The translations under genes were made by a program, and so were the position numbers. From the NCBI GenBank assembly GCA_002694685.1, contig NZMW01000003.1, positions 1-64,000 of the forward strand: 64,000 bases of DNA, in the 5' to 3' direction. This document shows positions 53,236 through 61,096 of the stretch, piece by piece (position 1 is the first letter of the stretch; every line of letters begins with the position of its first letter). This stretch comes from Balneola sp. Its GTDB lineage: Bacteria; Bacteroidota; Rhodothermia; Balneolales; Balneolaceae. Below the pieces are notes generated by a model. The model made no database searches, had not been told where the DNA came from, and saw only the letters and a program-made list of their open reading frames with translations.

Positions 53236-54540
53236 TTATGTTTCCTGATTTGAGCTGTTCATAATTTCAAACCAGTTGATGTTTCGGGTTAAATACATCA
53301 CCACCGACAAAACCACAAACAAACCGAGACTGCCGAGAAGTAAGGCGAAATCTTGAAGCTGAAGTAGAATATAGAGGTATCCATATAAGATGATTAACAC
53401 TCCTGCTATAACCCCTGTTTTAAGCTTATCAGATAGTATGCTGTACGAATAGATGGTAATCAATGAAATGATGGCAGTGGAGGCAATGATGTATGCAAAG
53501 CTAAACACCACATATTCAGAAATAGATAAAAGAAGGGTATAGAAGATCAATAGCGCAAAACCTATTAAAAGATATTGCAGGGGGTGGATGATATTCTTGC
53601 TGAGCAGCTCAATCATGAAGAAAGTCAAGAATGTGAGCGAGATAAACATGATGGCATATTTTGCAGTACGCATCGTCTTCTGATACTCATCAACCCCGAG
53701 CAGGAGGTCTACACCAAAGGTAGAATTCGAGATTTCCTGGTTGGCTCCGGTCCACTGTTGAGGGAAGTTTCTATTCAGGTGAAGTACTTTCCAATTAGCC
53801 TCAAAACCGGCTTCGCTCACCTCCCGATCTACAGGAAGAAAATTACCTGTAAAGCTTGGGTTAGCCCATATCGAGGAAAGTTCGACTGCAGTTTGTTTTC
53901 CAACAGGGGAGAATCGCATTCCTGTACTTCCGTTTAGGTTTAGTTCAAAACTGAAAGAGTATGGTTCGCCCGGTTGAATGTCCGGAGCAATTGAAATACC
54001 TGACTGTAAAACATCATTCGTTTCGATTCCGGGATTAGCTAGCAATGCTTCGCCTTCCCAGTTTATGGTCACAAAGTCTTTGATCCCGGTCATATCAGAA
54101 ATGCCAAATGAAACAAAGGCATTTTCAGGCAGGAAGTCTTCTTCGGGGATTTTGAATCCATCTAAATCAATAGCAGGGAAATTACCGGAGACAGATAATT
54201 TGCTGTTATAAACAATGACCTCGTAAATACCTCGATAACGAACTTCAGGAAGTACTTCGCCTTCTATATTCAGGTTTTCAGGTAGAAAGTGTGCATACCG
54301 GATAGTTTGCTCAACATCATCTTCACCTTTAAAATAATATTTGTAGGGAATAGTAATGATTGGGCCTACAAGATCCTGTTCACTTCCCCATTTCTGACTG
54401 ATTTCATCAGCTACCAAATCACGCCGATCTTCCCTTTCTGAAATCAAATTCTGTATTAGCAATGCAGGAATCAGGAGAATAAGAGTCAGAAAAGCTATGA
54501 TAAATAATCGGGTTCCTAGTGAGTGCTTTAAATTCTTCAT
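53236..54540 (-). CDS. creD: CreD family inner-membrane protein
   Basis: A 434-residue protein of the CreD/Inner_membrane family. It has an N-terminal helix (LFIIAFLTLILLIPALLI) and a large extracytoplasmic beta domain of about 260 residues (DLVGPIITIPYKYYF, RYRGIYEVIVYNSKLSVSGN, PSFTGNFLPVDREV). Six or so C-terminal helices start near residue 300. CreD relatives are linked to envelope integrity and colicin or beta-lactam response, with the mechanism unknown. It ends the operon beginning at 56308. Confidence 0.9.
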   Translation of the reverse strand: MKNLKHSLGTRLFIIAFLTLILLIPALLIQNLISEREDRRDLVADEISQKWGSEQDLVGPIITIPYKYYFKGEDDVEQTIRYAHFLPENLNIEGEVLPEVRYRGIYEVIVYNSKLSVSGNFPAIDLDGFKIPEEDFLPENAFVSFGISDMTGIKDFVTINWEGEALLANPGIETNDVLQSGISIAPDIQPGEPYSFSFELNLNGSTGMRFSPVGKQTAVELSSIWANPSFTGNFLPVDREVSEAGFEANWKVLHLNRNFPQQWTGANQEISNSTFGVDLLLGVDEYQKTMRTAKYAIMFISLTFLTFFMIELLSKNIIHPLQYLLIGFALLIFYTLLLSISEYVVFSFAYIIASTAIISLITIYSYSILSDKLKTGVIAGVLIILYGYLYILLQLQDFALLLGSLGLFVVLSVVMYLTRNINWFEIMNSSNQET

Positions 54541-54554
54541 GATCTTGAATTTAT

Positions 54555-55139
54555 TTATTTAGTTGTGGTATGTGCTTTATTCTGTTCTCCGATAGCGTGT
54601 CTGAAAAATAATCCGGATGTCGCAAAGAGTATTACAAAGAAGGTGTTGAGCACAAATACACCTGATACACCGGCCGCTCCCCATGAGATAACTTCTGGTG
54701 GCCATAAAATCAATGCAAAAACAGGTACAAGGGCTTGAGCAAGAGCTGTGGCAAACATTACATAAGCCATTCCTTGAGTCCTTAGCCAGGCTATAAGGGC
54801 TCCAATAATTTCAATTGCTATGACACCAAGATACATCAGGTTGGCAGGATTACCCTCATTCCCAATAAAGCCAACGGCTCCATTAATCCAAAGAACGAAG
54901 AAAGGTCCGACTAGAGCCAATCCCAGCCCAATTCGATAACTCCAGCTTTTTCTGTTTTTGGTTATTAAGAGATAACTGAAACCAGTGCCAAAAATTAAGC
55001 CGCCCATGAAAATGAAGTCGCTAAGCGTCCATACCACTTCGGTGGTAAATTGCATCGCAATTAAAGGGATCAGAAGGAGGAGTCCCGTCAAAGCGGCCAA
55101 TAGTGCGGTAGATCTATAGAAATGTTGGTTCGTGTTCAT
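54555..55139 (-). CDS. Six-helix membrane protein of the CreD operon
   Basis: A 194-residue polytopic protein with about six hydrophobic segments and short polar loops. I do not recognise a family. Features are the N-terminal LLAALTGLLLLIPLIAMQF, YLGVIAIEIIGALIAWL and LNTFFVILFATSGLFFRH. It is 14 bases upstream of creD, and an operator-like site at 55164-55186 lies ahead of it. It probably works with CreD in the envelope. Confidence 0.72.
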   Translation of the reverse strand: MNTNQHFYRSTALLAALTGLLLLIPLIAMQFTTEVVWTLSDFIFMGGLIFGTGFSYLLITKNRKSWSYRIGLGLALVGPFFVLWINGAVGFIGNEGNPANLMYLGVIAIEIIGALIAWLRTQGMAYVMFATALAQALVPVFALILWPPEVISWGAAGVSGVFVLNTFFVILFATSGLFFRHAIGEQNKAHTTTK

Positions 55140-55163
55140 AATGTTTGTTTAGTTGTATTTACG

Positions 55164-55186
55164 GAAAGTACTTTGAATTACAAAGT
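55164..55186 (-). promoter_or_regulatory. Operator-like dyad, site A
   Basis: Minus strand reads ACTTTG-TAATT-CAAAGT followed by ACTTTC, a perfect dyad overlapping the AAAGTACTTT palindrome. A near copy lies at 56310-56332. It lies 25 bases ahead of the six-helix membrane protein gene and is probably the binding site of the adjacent HTH_34 regulator. Confidence 0.5.
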
Positions 55187-55202
55187 GTAGTTATAAAAAA
55201 AT

Positions 55203-55397
55203 TTAGGCCGGTTGGTTTTTATTCTTTTTGATAATGATTAAAAGCCAAATAGATCCTGTAACAATCATTCCTAGTGGGACAGCACCTGGTTCATCTTCAA
55301 CCACAATCATAAAGACTAATAATAAAACGCCAATAATGATTGTGAGTAAAGATAAAAACCGTTGTGTATTCTTCTTATTTGAGATTCTTGAAGTCAT
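55203..55397 (-). CDS. Small two-helix membrane protein
   Basis: A 64-residue protein, unrecognised. It has a basic N-terminus (MTSRISNKKNTQRF), helix LLTIIIGVLLLVFMIVV, a short acidic loop EDEPGAVPLG, helix VTGSIWLLIIIKK and a basic tail. Its ATG overlaps the regulator's stop (ATGA), so translation is coupled. Confidence 0.7.
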   Translation of the reverse strand: MTSRISNKKNTQRFLSLLTIIIGVLLLVFMIVVEDEPGAVPLGMIVTGSIWLLIIIKKNKNQPA

Positions 55398-55696
55398 GAT
55401 TTTTTCGCATTTATGATTTTTTCCATTAGGCTGAGGTAGTCATCAAAAGCAGCTTTACCTTCGGCAGTCATTTCATATTTAGTATTGGGTTTATTGTCAA
55501 TGAAAGACTTTTCAACGGAAACAAACCCTTCCTTTTCCAATTTTTTGATATGAGTGGCAAGGTTTCCATCAGTCACGCCGAGAAATTCCTTTAACGCACT
55601 GAAATCCAGAGAGTCATTAACAGCCAAGGCAGACATGATTCCCAGTCTTACCCTGCTTTCGAATGCTTTATGTAAGTCATCGAATGATAGTTTCAA
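55394..55696 (-). CDS. Winged-helix transcriptional regulator (HTH_34 family)
   Basis: A 100-residue regulator with a winged helix: AFESRVRLGIMSALAVNDSL, DFSALKEFLGVTDGNLATHI and the wing KFEMTAEGKAAFDDYLSL-like tail. It starts with TTG at 55696, which suits the conserved N-terminus KLSFDDLHKAF. It lies 6 bases after the preceding membrane-protein gene. Such regulators usually repress neighbouring envelope genes. The matching dyads at 55164-55186 and 56310-56332 are its likely targets. Confidence 0.86.
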   Translation of the reverse strand: MKLSFDDLHKAFESRVRLGIMSALAVNDSLDFSALKEFLGVTDGNLATHIKKLEKEGFVSVEKSFIDNKPNTKYEMTAEGKAAFDDYLSLMEKIINAKKS

Positions 55697-55702
55697 TTTA
55701 GA

Positions 55703-56308
55703 TCACCGCTCAAACCTGAAGTACATGTAAATCCCATAGATCAGATGGATAACGCCGAACCCAATGGTCCAAAACAGAATGCCAAACTCAATAAACCAGA
55801 TATTCATCAGGCCTAAAAGTATCTGAGCAAAGCCCATGAACTTCACTTCTTTGATGGTGTAGCTGCCGGCGTTATATAAGGCAAGTCCGTAAAATATAAG
55901 CATGAACGGAGCTGCTAAACCAATCAGCCCTTTGACTATAAACATCAAAACTAAAGCACCTCCAACTGAAAGCGGAACAGCCATGCTAGCCAGAAGTCTT
56001 CGGGAAGTAGCATTCCAGACCTGTTCACCTTTATCACTCGCTTTTCTTCGGGAGAAGAGTACTGCTGTAATCAATGCCAGAACTAAAATTCCTAAAGCCA
56101 GTAGTACAACCGGAGTGAGGTTTGAGAATGAATACTGAACTGCATCCGGATTAAATTCCAGGACGGCGTAGGCAACATAAGCTCCTGCAAGGGCATAAAT
56201 GCCCGCCATGATTCCTGCCCACCCTGAGAGGGATAAAAATTTTGAAGAGCGCTCCATCATGGAACGGATCTCTGCAATGTCTTGGATATAATCTTGTTGT
56301 TCTTTCAT
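55703..56308 (-). CDS. Polytopic membrane protein heading the CreD operon
   Basis: I start at MKEQQDYIQDIAEI, dropping seven upstream residues. The 201-residue protein has a polar N-terminal helix and about five membrane helices (GWAGIMAGIYALAGAYVAYA, LTPVVLLALGILVLALITAV, PLSVGGALVLMFIVKGLIGL). I do not recognise a family. It is the first gene after the promoter at 56327-56357 and the operator at 56310-56332. Confidence 0.72.
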   Translation of the reverse strand: MKEQQDYIQDIAEIRSMMERSSKFLSLSGWAGIMAGIYALAGAYVAYAVLEFNPDAVQYSFSNLTPVVLLALGILVLALITAVLFSRRKASDKGEQVWNATSRRLLASMAVPLSVGGALVLMFIVKGLIGLAAPFMLIFYGLALYNAGSYTIKEVKFMGFAQILLGLMNIWFIEFGILFWTIGFGVIHLIYGIYMYFRFER

Positions 56309-56309
56309 G

Positions 56310-56357
56310 CAAAGTACTTTTAAATACAAAGTTAGTTTTTATAAAGATACTCTGCAA
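56310..56357 (-). promoter_or_regulatory. Promoter and operator site B of the CreD operon
   Basis: On the minus strand a TTG (56357-56355) is 20 bases from TAACTTTG (56334-56327), an excellent Bacteroidota promoter. The dyad ACTTTG-TATTT-AAAAGT with the following ACTTTGC overlaps the -7 element and start region (56310-56332). It matches site A at 55164-55186. A regulator here would block initiation. Confidence 0.6.
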
Positions 56358-56410
56358 GTCTTGAGAGAATTATTTTTTTGAAGGATTATGAATCAGAGCT
56401 CGGGGTATGC

Positions 56411-56434
56411 GTTCCCAAGCTGGAGCTTGGGAAC
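56411..56434. repeat. REP-like perfect palindrome
   Basis: Arms GTTCCCAAGCT and AGCTTGGGAAC flank a two-base GG loop. It shares the core CTGGAGCTT with the cluster at 848-987, 55 kb away. It lies between the CreD operon and the oxidoreductase gene, where a terminator role is possible but no T-run follows. Confidence 0.65.
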
Positions 56435-56462
56435 GAGTAAGAGAATATTTCTAAGTCTTAAA

Positions 56463-57929
56463 TTAAACTTCCCAGCCTTTTCGGTAGGTACGTCCAACGA
56501 ACTGATTGGCTTGTTTGAGATTTGTAATCTCGGTGTTCTCGCCATCCCAGAGTAGTTTCTTGCGTCCGTAGTATTCCAGGCGTCCTTCACTATTTTCTCT
56601 TCGCAGTAAATAGCTGCGAATAGCAAGATTCCCCATCAGCACGGTTTCGGTCATGGGGCCAGCGTAGTCAAAAGAGGAGGTAAGCTCTCTGTGTTCTTTG
56701 CTGTCAAAACCGGCTTTGCAGGCATCAATCCATTTTCGGTGATGTCCGTATTCAGGTTCTTCATTTTCTTCTGTTTCAGGACCAAATTCAGTGGTTCCGT
56801 CATTCAGGTACAGTTTGGGCATTAATGGAGAACTGTCGTTGATGTTTGTGGATATCACTCCGTTTTCACCAATTATCAAAACACCATTTGCGCTGTTATT
56901 TCCGCCCATATCATGATCGGCTGGGATGATTTCCGGGCGAGATGGCTTAATGCCACCATCACTCCAGGTCATTGTAACAGGGGATTGAGTTTTATCAGTG
57001 GCCTCATAATGCATGGTAATAAAGGAGGAAGCCGGACAACCTTCAGGATGATAGTCTGGAGTCCACATTTCGGTATAAATGGTACCAACACTGCATTCGG
57101 CATCAGTTGGGTAGGTAAGCCCTAAAGTCCGGTACGGAATATCAATCAGGTGACAGCCGACATCCCCCAAAGCTCCTGTGCCATAATCCCACCAACCCCT
57201 CCAATTGAAAGGGTGTAAGTTTGGAGTGTATGGGCGCATTTCAGCAGGACCCAGCCATAGATCCCAATCCAGTGCATCGGGTTTTTGGCTTGGATCCGGT
57301 TCAGGCATAGCAAAACCCTGAGGCCAAACGGGGCGATTAGTCCATACATTCACTTCTGAAATCTTTCCTAACTTTCCGGAATCAATCCAGCCCTGTACCA
57401 TATTAAGCAGAGGGTTCGATGCTCCCTGATTTCCCATTTGAGTTACTATTTTCTTTTCCCGTGCCATTTCTGTTAAAAGCCGGGCTTCCCTGATATTGTG
57501 CGTCATGGGCTTTTGGACATACACATGAATTCCAAGCTCCATGGCATATTTGGCAGCCGGAGCGTGATTATGATCCGGCGTTGAAATGGTAACAGCATCC
57601 AGGTCGGGTTCGGCCTCCAGCATTTCCCTATAATCACTGTATCTTTTGGCTTCAGGAAATGCTTCCACTGATCGCTGAGCAGAGCCTGAGAAATCCACAT
57701 CACACAGAGCAGCTACACGTTCTCTTCCATTCACGGAAGCATGTTGTATATCACTGGATCCTTTTCCACCTGCCCCAATCGCTGCTATATTCAGCTGATC
57801 GCTCGGTGCGGTAAAACCAACTCCACCTAACACATGGCGGGGGACAAAAAGGAAGGAAGTTGCGATAGCACTTTTTTTAAGAAAGGATTTACGGGTTATT
57901 GAGCCGGTTTCTTTTTTATCATTCTTCAT
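56463..57929 (-). CDS. Gfo/Idh/MocA family oxidoreductase with Tat-like signal
   Basis: A 488-residue NAD(P)-dependent sugar-type dehydrogenase. I start at MKNDKKETGSITRKSFLKKS, whose TRKSFLKK resembles a twin-arginine signal, though only the RK pair is seen. The Rossmann part has NIAAIGAGGKGSSDI and AALCDVDFS. The family motif EKP appears as VQKPMTH, with Glu replaced by Gln. A large C-terminal domain includes NRPVWPQGFAMPEPDPSQKP and WDYGTGALGDVGCHLIDIPY. Such exported members act on sugars or inositols; the substrate is unknown. Confidence 0.87.
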   Translation of the reverse strand: MKNDKKETGSITRKSFLKKSAIATSFLFVPRHVLGGVGFTAPSDQLNIAAIGAGGKGSSDIQHASVNGRERVAALCDVDFSGSAQRSVEAFPEAKRYSDYREMLEAEPDLDAVTISTPDHNHAPAAKYAMELGIHVYVQKPMTHNIREARLLTEMAREKKIVTQMGNQGASNPLLNMVQGWIDSGKLGKISEVNVWTNRPVWPQGFAMPEPDPSQKPDALDWDLWLGPAEMRPYTPNLHPFNWRGWWDYGTGALGDVGCHLIDIPYRTLGLTYPTDAECSVGTIYTEMWTPDYHPEGCPASSFITMHYEATDKTQSPVTMTWSDGGIKPSRPEIIPADHDMGGNNSANGVLIIGENGVISTNINDSSPLMPKLYLNDGTTEFGPETEENEEPEYGHHRKWIDACKAGFDSKEHRELTSSFDYAGPMTETVLMGNLAIRSYLLRRENSEGRLEYYGRKKLLWDGENTEITNLKQANQFVGRTYRKGWEV

Positions 57930-58066
57930 AGCTGAAAGGCGATTTTGGATTACCAAATAATTGGCAATCAGTTGGTTAAAGGAATATGACGGGAATATTC
58001 AACAATCCGCCCAATTTTAAAAATGGAAATAGGGTGCTTTCATCTGATAGCAGAGTCTCTTATAAG

Positions 58067-58915
58067 CTAGTCGATGACTTGCCTTTTCTTTAAGTCGTAT
58101 TTGTCGCCTGAGCGCAGAAAGTAGAACAAGTCATCGGAGGGGAGTTGTTTGTCGCTGCTTCCTTCACGTGACCAAAAACCTCCATCATACATAATCACAT
58201 AACTGCTGCCAATCACCTCAAAGGTATTACCGGTTACCACAACGGCTGTACTTTCATCGATGCTCATCCCCAGCAGTTCAGGTTTATTTTCGAGGATATT
58301 GAACATATCGAAGTGGCGGTTACGGGCAATCACGTGCTGATCGATTGCAATATTTTTAACAAAGCCAAAGCCTTCTTCATGGTCACCCATCATAATTTGG
58401 TTGGTTTGAGTATCCCCACGAGCCAGGTAAGATCCCTGAATAGTTGCCCCGGCTGAAGACCCGCCAATTACTCCGCCCTTATTTAATACTTCCCAGAACA
58501 TGTCCTCGGTTTTGGTTCCGGCATATGCATCTACAAGTCTCCATTGGCGACCACCGCTAAACCAAACCGCTGTTGCCTCTTCCAGCTGCTCCGCAAATAC
58601 ATCGGTATCTGCAACTTTAGGGTTGTTAGTGTGCAGGACGGTTACCCTGCCGGCCCCGGCTTCACGAAATACTCCGGCTCCCCCATAATTCTCGCCATAG
58701 GTATCTCTGCCACCGGCTGATGGGATCACAACGATATGTGCATTTTCCCCGCCGGCCAATTCAACAAACTTGTCTACGATACTCGCATCTAAACGCCCGC
58801 CTCCAACAATAACCAGCGTGCCGTTATCAGGGCCGGTAGTGGTAGATGATTGTGCAAATAGGGAAGAAGGAATGCCCGCAAGCAAAGCTATTATAAAGAA
58901 GACAGTGATTTTCAT
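58067..58915 (-). CDS. Cyanophycinase-like peptidase (S51), exported
   Basis: A 282-residue serine hydrolase of the peptidase S51/cyanophycinase group. A signal peptide ends LFAQ. The fold is visible as LVIVGGGRLDASIVDKFVEL, VWFSGGRQWRLVDAY and VIGGSSAGATIQGSYLARGD, in which Ser of GSSAG is the nucleophile. IARNRHFDMFN follows. Cyanophycinases release Asp-Arg dipeptides. No cyanophycin synthetase is visible here, so a secreted peptidase on another polymer or peptide is as likely. Confidence 0.86.
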   Translation of the reverse strand: MKITVFFIIALLAGIPSSLFAQSSTTTGPDNGTLVIVGGGRLDASIVDKFVELAGGENAHIVVIPSAGGRDTYGENYGGAGVFREAGAGRVTVLHTNNPKVADTDVFAEQLEEATAVWFSGGRQWRLVDAYAGTKTEDMFWEVLNKGGVIGGSSAGATIQGSYLARGDTQTNQIMMGDHEEGFGFVKNIAIDQHVIARNRHFDMFNILENKPELLGMSIDESTAVVVTGNTFEVIGSSYVIMYDGGFWSREGSSDKQLPSDDLFYFLRSGDKYDLKKRQVID

Positions 58916-59001
58916 AAGAGATCAAATAAGTTCAGATTCAGGAATACAAGCTGATAAATATTTCTTGAAATCGGAAATAGTGTTTAGGACAGCAGTTCTA
59001 T

Positions 59002-60579
59002 TTAAAACTTGGAACCCCGAATCCATGTGTCCGATCGAGCCCAGCTTTTCTCGAATGCTTGTTGGGTTGAATCGTTTTGGGCATTCATAGCTTTTTCCGC
59101 TTCAAGGAGTCCGTAAAGTGACCAGCCATTATTAGGATGATTCTCTAATTCCTTTTTAAAGGTATCGGCTGCATTATCAGGTTGATCCATTTCTAAATAT
59201 AGAGCTCCCAGCCAGTGGCGGGGAGAAAAGGGCAGAGGTTCGGGCTCATCATAATCCAGATTATCATAAAACATTACACCTTCTTGAAAAGACATAAGTG
59301 CTGCGCCAAGGTCTCCTTCCGCCCAATGAATTTCTCCTTCCAAAATTCCTTTAACTGTTCCCAGTAAATTTTCTGCGCTATGGAATCGGAATCTGCCATC
59401 CGAATTTTCCGCTAGTTTTTGAAGCTCTTTCAGCTGGTTCTCAGCTTTTTTGATATCATTCATTTTGAGAGCCGCATAGCCTTGGGAGAAATGCCATATT
59501 CCTAAAGCTACATCACCGTTCGGTTTTGTTGAGATGGCAGGAATTTCATCGAACCGCCCAAACCGAACCAAGGTTAACACATGGTACATGTTATTACCGG
59601 TAAGCTTGGCGTAATCTTTACCGGCTTGAGTGGCAAGTCCGCCCTGCCCATCCATACTGGCTGCAAAAAGAAGCATGTGCAGGTTGTGGGAAGGATAGAT
59701 CGCAAAGCCTTTGCCCACGGCCGCTTTTTGATCGGAATGCCAAGCCTGAATATTGGCATGAACGGCATCATTCCATCTACCAACTTCATTCCAGGTGTGA
59801 GAGGGCATGTGATTAATGTGACTGGCTCCGGGAATTGAATTTCCGATGAACTCCGCACAAGGTTCAGCCAACTCCGGTTTTTGGGTAGATTCTGTTGCGT
59901 GAATATATAAGTGACAAGCACCGGGGTGCTTGATGTCTCTTTCCAGAATTCCTTCCAAAACGCCATGCAGAAATTGAACATCCGGGTCGTTCACATCCCG
60001 GGTTCCACGCCGTGGTTCCAGTAGAAATAAAGCTTCAGCATACAGGGTTCCGATATCTGAATCATCGGGATAGTTTTCATAGACTTCCTTCATAGCATCA
60101 GCGTAGGCAGAATCCAGCGCAGAGCGATTGGAGTTCTCGTAATCTTCCACATATCGAACAGCTGTCGCTTCAATAATAGCTCGCTCTTTTTCGGTGGCTG
60201 AAATTTTTGAAAGTCGAAGAGCTTCCTGAATAGCCGCGTACGCTCTGGGTGCTTCGGAATCTCGCATTCCCCCATTTAGGTAAGGTCCCCAGGTCCAAGC
60301 TTCGCCCCACCAGCAAATAGCACATTCGGGATCTTTTTGTCGGGATACATAAAACGATCGGGCGGCATCGCCTTTGGCAAAGGCATACATCATTTGATAA
60401 CCCTGATTGAAATAGGCCTGAGCTTCTTCGTTGTTTGAGGAAATATCCCGGGTGAAGTCACCGAGGGCTTCTTCATACAAAGGCATGGGTTCAGAGAAAT
60501 CGTCAGGATAATCAATCTGAGCAAAAAGATTGCCGGTACATAATAGCAGAGCAGGAAGAGTTAAAGAGAAAGCTTTCAT
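59002..60579 (-). CDS. Exported TPR-like protein
   Basis: A 525-residue protein with a signal peptide (MKAFSLTLPALLLCTGNLFA) and TPR-like helical repeats. It has YFNQGYQMMYAFAKGDAARS, then CAICWWGEAWTWGPYLNGGM, an unusual Cys-rich and Trp-rich segment. Next are CHLYIHATESTQKPELA and SHINHMPSHTWNEVGRWNDA. TPR units cover both ends. This resembles a family of secreted TPR proteins annotated only as hypothetical. Likely periplasmic, with binding partners unknown. Confidence 0.75.
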   Translation of the reverse strand: MKAFSLTLPALLLCTGNLFAQIDYPDDFSEPMPLYEEALGDFTRDISSNNEEAQAYFNQGYQMMYAFAKGDAARSFYVSRQKDPECAICWWGEAWTWGPYLNGGMRDSEAPRAYAAIQEALRLSKISATEKERAIIEATAVRYVEDYENSNRSALDSAYADAMKEVYENYPDDSDIGTLYAEALFLLEPRRGTRDVNDPDVQFLHGVLEGILERDIKHPGACHLYIHATESTQKPELAEPCAEFIGNSIPGASHINHMPSHTWNEVGRWNDAVHANIQAWHSDQKAAVGKGFAIYPSHNLHMLLFAASMDGQGGLATQAGKDYAKLTGNNMYHVLTLVRFGRFDEIPAISTKPNGDVALGIWHFSQGYAALKMNDIKKAENQLKELQKLAENSDGRFRFHSAENLLGTVKGILEGEIHWAEGDLGAALMSFQEGVMFYDNLDYDEPEPLPFSPRHWLGALYLEMDQPDNAADTFKKELENHPNNGWSLYGLLEAEKAMNAQNDSTQQAFEKSWARSDTWIRGSKF

Positions 60580-61096
60580 CAGGTGGATCTGTTTCTTGAG
60601 ATAAAAGAATAGATACGCGAAAGGGAGGGTGGAGTCAAGGGGAGATAAATAGTTATTTAGTCTGGAAAATTTCAGCTTTTAGAGAATTAGCATTTTGTAG
60701 TTTACTCTAACTCTCCTGTTCATTTTGTCTTGATACAAAATGAACCAAAAGATCAAGGCGGATTAAAAAAAGCTAAAGCTGATTCCATTCAGCTAAAATA
60801 AATCTATGCTCCATAGCCGGGCCTGCTTGTAATTCAAGTATGATGCGGTGTGATTTATTTTTTAACGCTTCATTCCATCATCTTCTTTACGCTCTTTTTT
60901 CTAAGGCCAGAGAAATATCAAGCGTGGCAGATTGGCATTGGTTTAGCACGGAGCGAGAGGTGGAATAGATGAGTTCTAAAGCTTACTAAACCAATCAACA
61001 AATAACGATTAACGAATCCTAAACCACAGATGAGTTCAACTCATATTTTTCCTATCTTCAAGGCTCTGTAAAATCAACACTCACACATCAAGTTTA
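60580..61096. other. 517-base gap with dispersed repeat
   Basis: No gene is apparent. At 60719-60744 a hairpin has arms TTCATTTTGT and ACAAAATGAA around CTTGAT. A CTTGAT complement, ATCAAG, follows at 60752, a layout I know as a common Bacteroidota intergenic repeat; copy number in this genome is unknown. Near 60999-61018 the AATAACGATTAACGAATCC motif of the TTCGTTA repeat family recurs. The rest is featureless AT-rich sequence ending in the alaS leader. Confidence 0.45.

Noticed and set aside
56411-56434. Rho-independent terminator of the oxidoreductase gene
   Set aside because: The palindrome is strong, but neither side has a T-run and the core matches the REP-like family, so it is listed as a repeat.
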